Assembly: GCA_002794735.1 (NCBI GenBank)
Contig: NBAZ01000003.1
Span: 186,001-250,000, forward strand
Length of the DNA: 64,000 nt
Source of the DNA: Pyrrhoderma lamaoense
Taxonomy: Eukaryota > Basidiomycota > Agaricomycetes > Hymenochaetales > Hymenochaetaceae
Reading direction: 5' to 3'
Numbering within the stretch: position 1 is the first letter of the stretch; the number at the start of each line of letters is the position of its first letter. Shown one piece after another: positions 60,529-64,000 of this stretch. Made by a program: the position numbers and the translations under genes. Below the pieces are notes generated by a model. That model had not been told where the DNA came from. It saw nothing but the letters and a program-made list of their open reading frames with translations, and did not search any database.

Positions 60529-62497
60529 ATGTCTCTGAAGGCTGAACTCGAAACATGGGCTGCAGCTCTCAAAGCCTACGATGAAGAGGACTTTGAAAAG
60601 GCTTTAGACCTATTTAGCCGCATTGCGGATTCCTCAAAAATTTTGACAAACATGGGTCTTATTTATGCTACATTAGGCGAGCATGAAGCTGCGGTTGAAC
60701 AATTTAATGCTGCAACCTCTCTCGATCAGTATCTGGCTGTAGCGTGAGTTTGCTTCCTCTGTATATCCTGAACGCAGAGGCTTGGCACGCTGTACCACTG
60801 GGCTACTCTGTAGCTGGGTGGGGGTATCGATGGCTGCCGGGCTGTTAGCGACTGCTGCGCATAGTGACGCTCGTTGTTTACGTCATCATCGATCACTCCT
60901 AACTAACTACTTTGTTGTTTTCACAGTTACTTCCAGTGTGGTGTATCAAACTTTCTTCTTGGTCGATACGACCTTTCCCTTCGTGATTTCGAAGAGGCAC
61001 TCCTTTACCTACGTGGTAATCAAGCTATCAATTATGAACAACTTGGACTCAAATTCAAACTATATTCGGCGGAAGTCCTCTTTAATAAGGGGTTATCGCA
61101 AATATACCTGGGAAATGTAGACCAGGGTCTCAGAGATATGCAAGAGGCTCGAGTTGAAAAGGCAACGGATGAACACAATGTCATCGATGACGCGATTGCT
61201 GATCGTGGGGATGGTTATACGGTTTTCAGCATCGTGAGTTTGTCGGTCATTCTAACTTTGTTTGTTGCTAAGGAATGTGTTGTAGCCTGTTGGCGTTCTC
61301 TATCGCCCATCTGAAAACAAAATAAAGAATGCAAGGACCAAGGACTATATGGGAAAGGCCGTATGTCAATCTTTACCTTTGACACTAGTGCATACATACT
61401 TAATTCTTGTTTGTAGGTTCTCATCGCCACTGAAAGCCCTGAGGAAGCCTATACTGAATTCACTGGTGTTGCCCGTAAGGCTCGAGGCTTCACTGGTACA
61501 GGTGCCCCTATACCGGAAACAGGTCTGAGCCGGAGCCAGACGGTTCCTCCTCCGCGTATTGATGACACCCGTCCAGCCAACCTCATGCGGTCACGCACAG
61601 TCCTTCCTGTGGCCGACCGTAGCCAGAACTCGGGAGCAGGAAAGAATAATGGTGGTAGGGAAAGTGTAGCTGGTGGTCCAGCTGGCCCTGGTTTACAGCG
61701 CAGTGCAACAAGTATCAGACCCGGGATGGGAGCAGGTCTTGGTAGTCCCATGTCGCCTCCAGGCCCTGTTCGCGGTCTAAGCGTCCGTAAACCCAATCCA
61801 AACTCACCCGGACAGATGGATAGTCCTCCGGCTCCTCCAGCGAAGAGTGAAGGTCCACGTCTTACGGAAATATATGATGACTACATTGGTGGATATAATG
61901 AAGAGGCCCCTCCGCCAGTACCGCCTGCCGCCGGTCAAAGTCGTGTTGCAGCATGGGCACGTACAAATGCGAACCCCGCAAATACACCATCCAGGGCACC
62001 CTCAACTCGTGCTCCATCTGCATTTGGTTCCTACACATCGACTAGCGTTCGTCGCAAGCCGACTCGGAGACCGACTGTTGGAGGTAGTGGGGGTAGCTCA
62101 CGTGGACGTGTTATGAGTGCTTATGAAGAAGAGGAGGAAGGGTATGTCAGTGGAGAATACGAGGAGACGTATGAACTTGCAAAGATCCGAGTGAAGGTTA
62201 GCTATACTTTGTTGTTTAAGAAAACTAATAACTCACGTTTTATGTTAGTTACATTATCAGGATGATGTCCGTGGTATGACTATGACTCCCGAGATGCAAT
62301 GGACTGAGTTTCTTGATCGAGTATCCCAGAAGTTTGGACGTCCGGCTACATCCTTAAATATGAAGTTCCAGGATGAAGATGGAGGGAAAATCTCTCTGCG
62401 TGATGATTCTGACTTCGAGCTTGCGATCGAAACTGTACGCGAAGTTTCGAGGGGTCGTGCTGAGGGAAAGCTCCAAATATGGATTTCCGACCTTTAA
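60529..62497 (+). CDS. NOXR: NADPH oxidase regulatory subunit NoxR (p67phox-like)
   Basis: Cytosolic activator of fungal NADPH oxidases, which produce reactive oxygen for differentiation; works with a Rac GTPase. Exons 60529-60743, 60927-61233, 61286-61360, 61417-62196 and 62249-62497 sum to 1626 bases, 541 residues, with no correction. The N-terminal roughly 200 residues are TPR-like (AALKAYDEEDFEKALDLFS, NMGLIYATLGEHEAAVEQF, YFQCGVSNFLLGRYDLSLRDF, NKGLSQIYLGNVDQGLRDM). A long Pro/Ser/Gly-rich disordered middle includes PPPVPPAAGQ, possible SH3 ligands. The C-terminus is a PB1 domain (residues about 455-541) with the acidic MKFQDEDGGKISLRDDSDFE cluster. No SH3 domain, as expected for fungal NoxR. 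The first intron (183 bases) is unusually long for this window. Confidence 0.9.

Positions 62498-64000
<1,503 letters not shown>

Overview
The window is nuclear DNA of a filamentous fungus, most likely an agaricomycete basidiomycete. Genes are packed on both strands and interrupted by many short (about 45-80 bp) GT-AG introns. The gene content fits: a fused trifunctional TRP1, a cell-wall-integrity MAP kinase, a NoxR-type NADPH oxidase regulator, a C14 metacaspase family, F-box/LRR proteins and GPI-type cupredoxin-like surface proteins. No prokaryotic signals, tRNA or rRNA genes were seen. Gene models below were joined by eye from reading frames and splice signals.

Region 1-15.6 kb: a tannase/feruloyl esterase entering from the left edge (+), a serine-rich cupredoxin protein (+), an unrecognised gene (-), a small six-cysteine secreted protein (+), a protein resembling the N-terminal part of GTPBP1-type GTPases but without the GTPase domain (-), a GFA/CENP-V zinc protein (+), a membrane-anchored DUF218 protein (+), an SLT2/MPK1-type MAP kinase (-), and divergently from it TRP1 (+). 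Almost every gene here needs one or more single missing bases to read through, usually in short homopolymers. Two are housekeeping genes, so this looks like assembly error rather than gene decay.

Region 16-31.3 kb: a small unrecognised gene (-), a four-helix membrane protein (+), a nicotinamidase (-), an Egt1-like ergothioneine protein whose methyltransferase half is 5'-truncated (+), an F-box protein (+), a flavocytochrome b2-type lactate dehydrogenase (-) and a paralogous F-box protein (-). These mostly read without frame breaks.

Region 33.7-56.5 kb is the unusual part. A two-gene cassette is amplified here: a large metacaspase (about 780 aa) followed by a small gene whose product has a basic, hydrophobic N-terminal domain and an extremely acidic tail. 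Three cassettes (A, B, C) lie in tandem on the minus strand, a partial one (D) is inverted on the plus strand, and an orphan acidic-gene remnant (E) lies between B and C. Only cassette B is intact in both genes. Near-identical blocks alternate with diverged blocks between copies, which points to recent duplication plus gene conversion. The metacaspase keeps its His/Cys dyad. A protease-substrate or protease-regulator pairing with the acidic protein is an inference.

Region 56.5-64 kb: about 4 kb without recognisable genes, then an intact NoxR gene (+), a 126-base T run, and unannotated sequence to the right edge.
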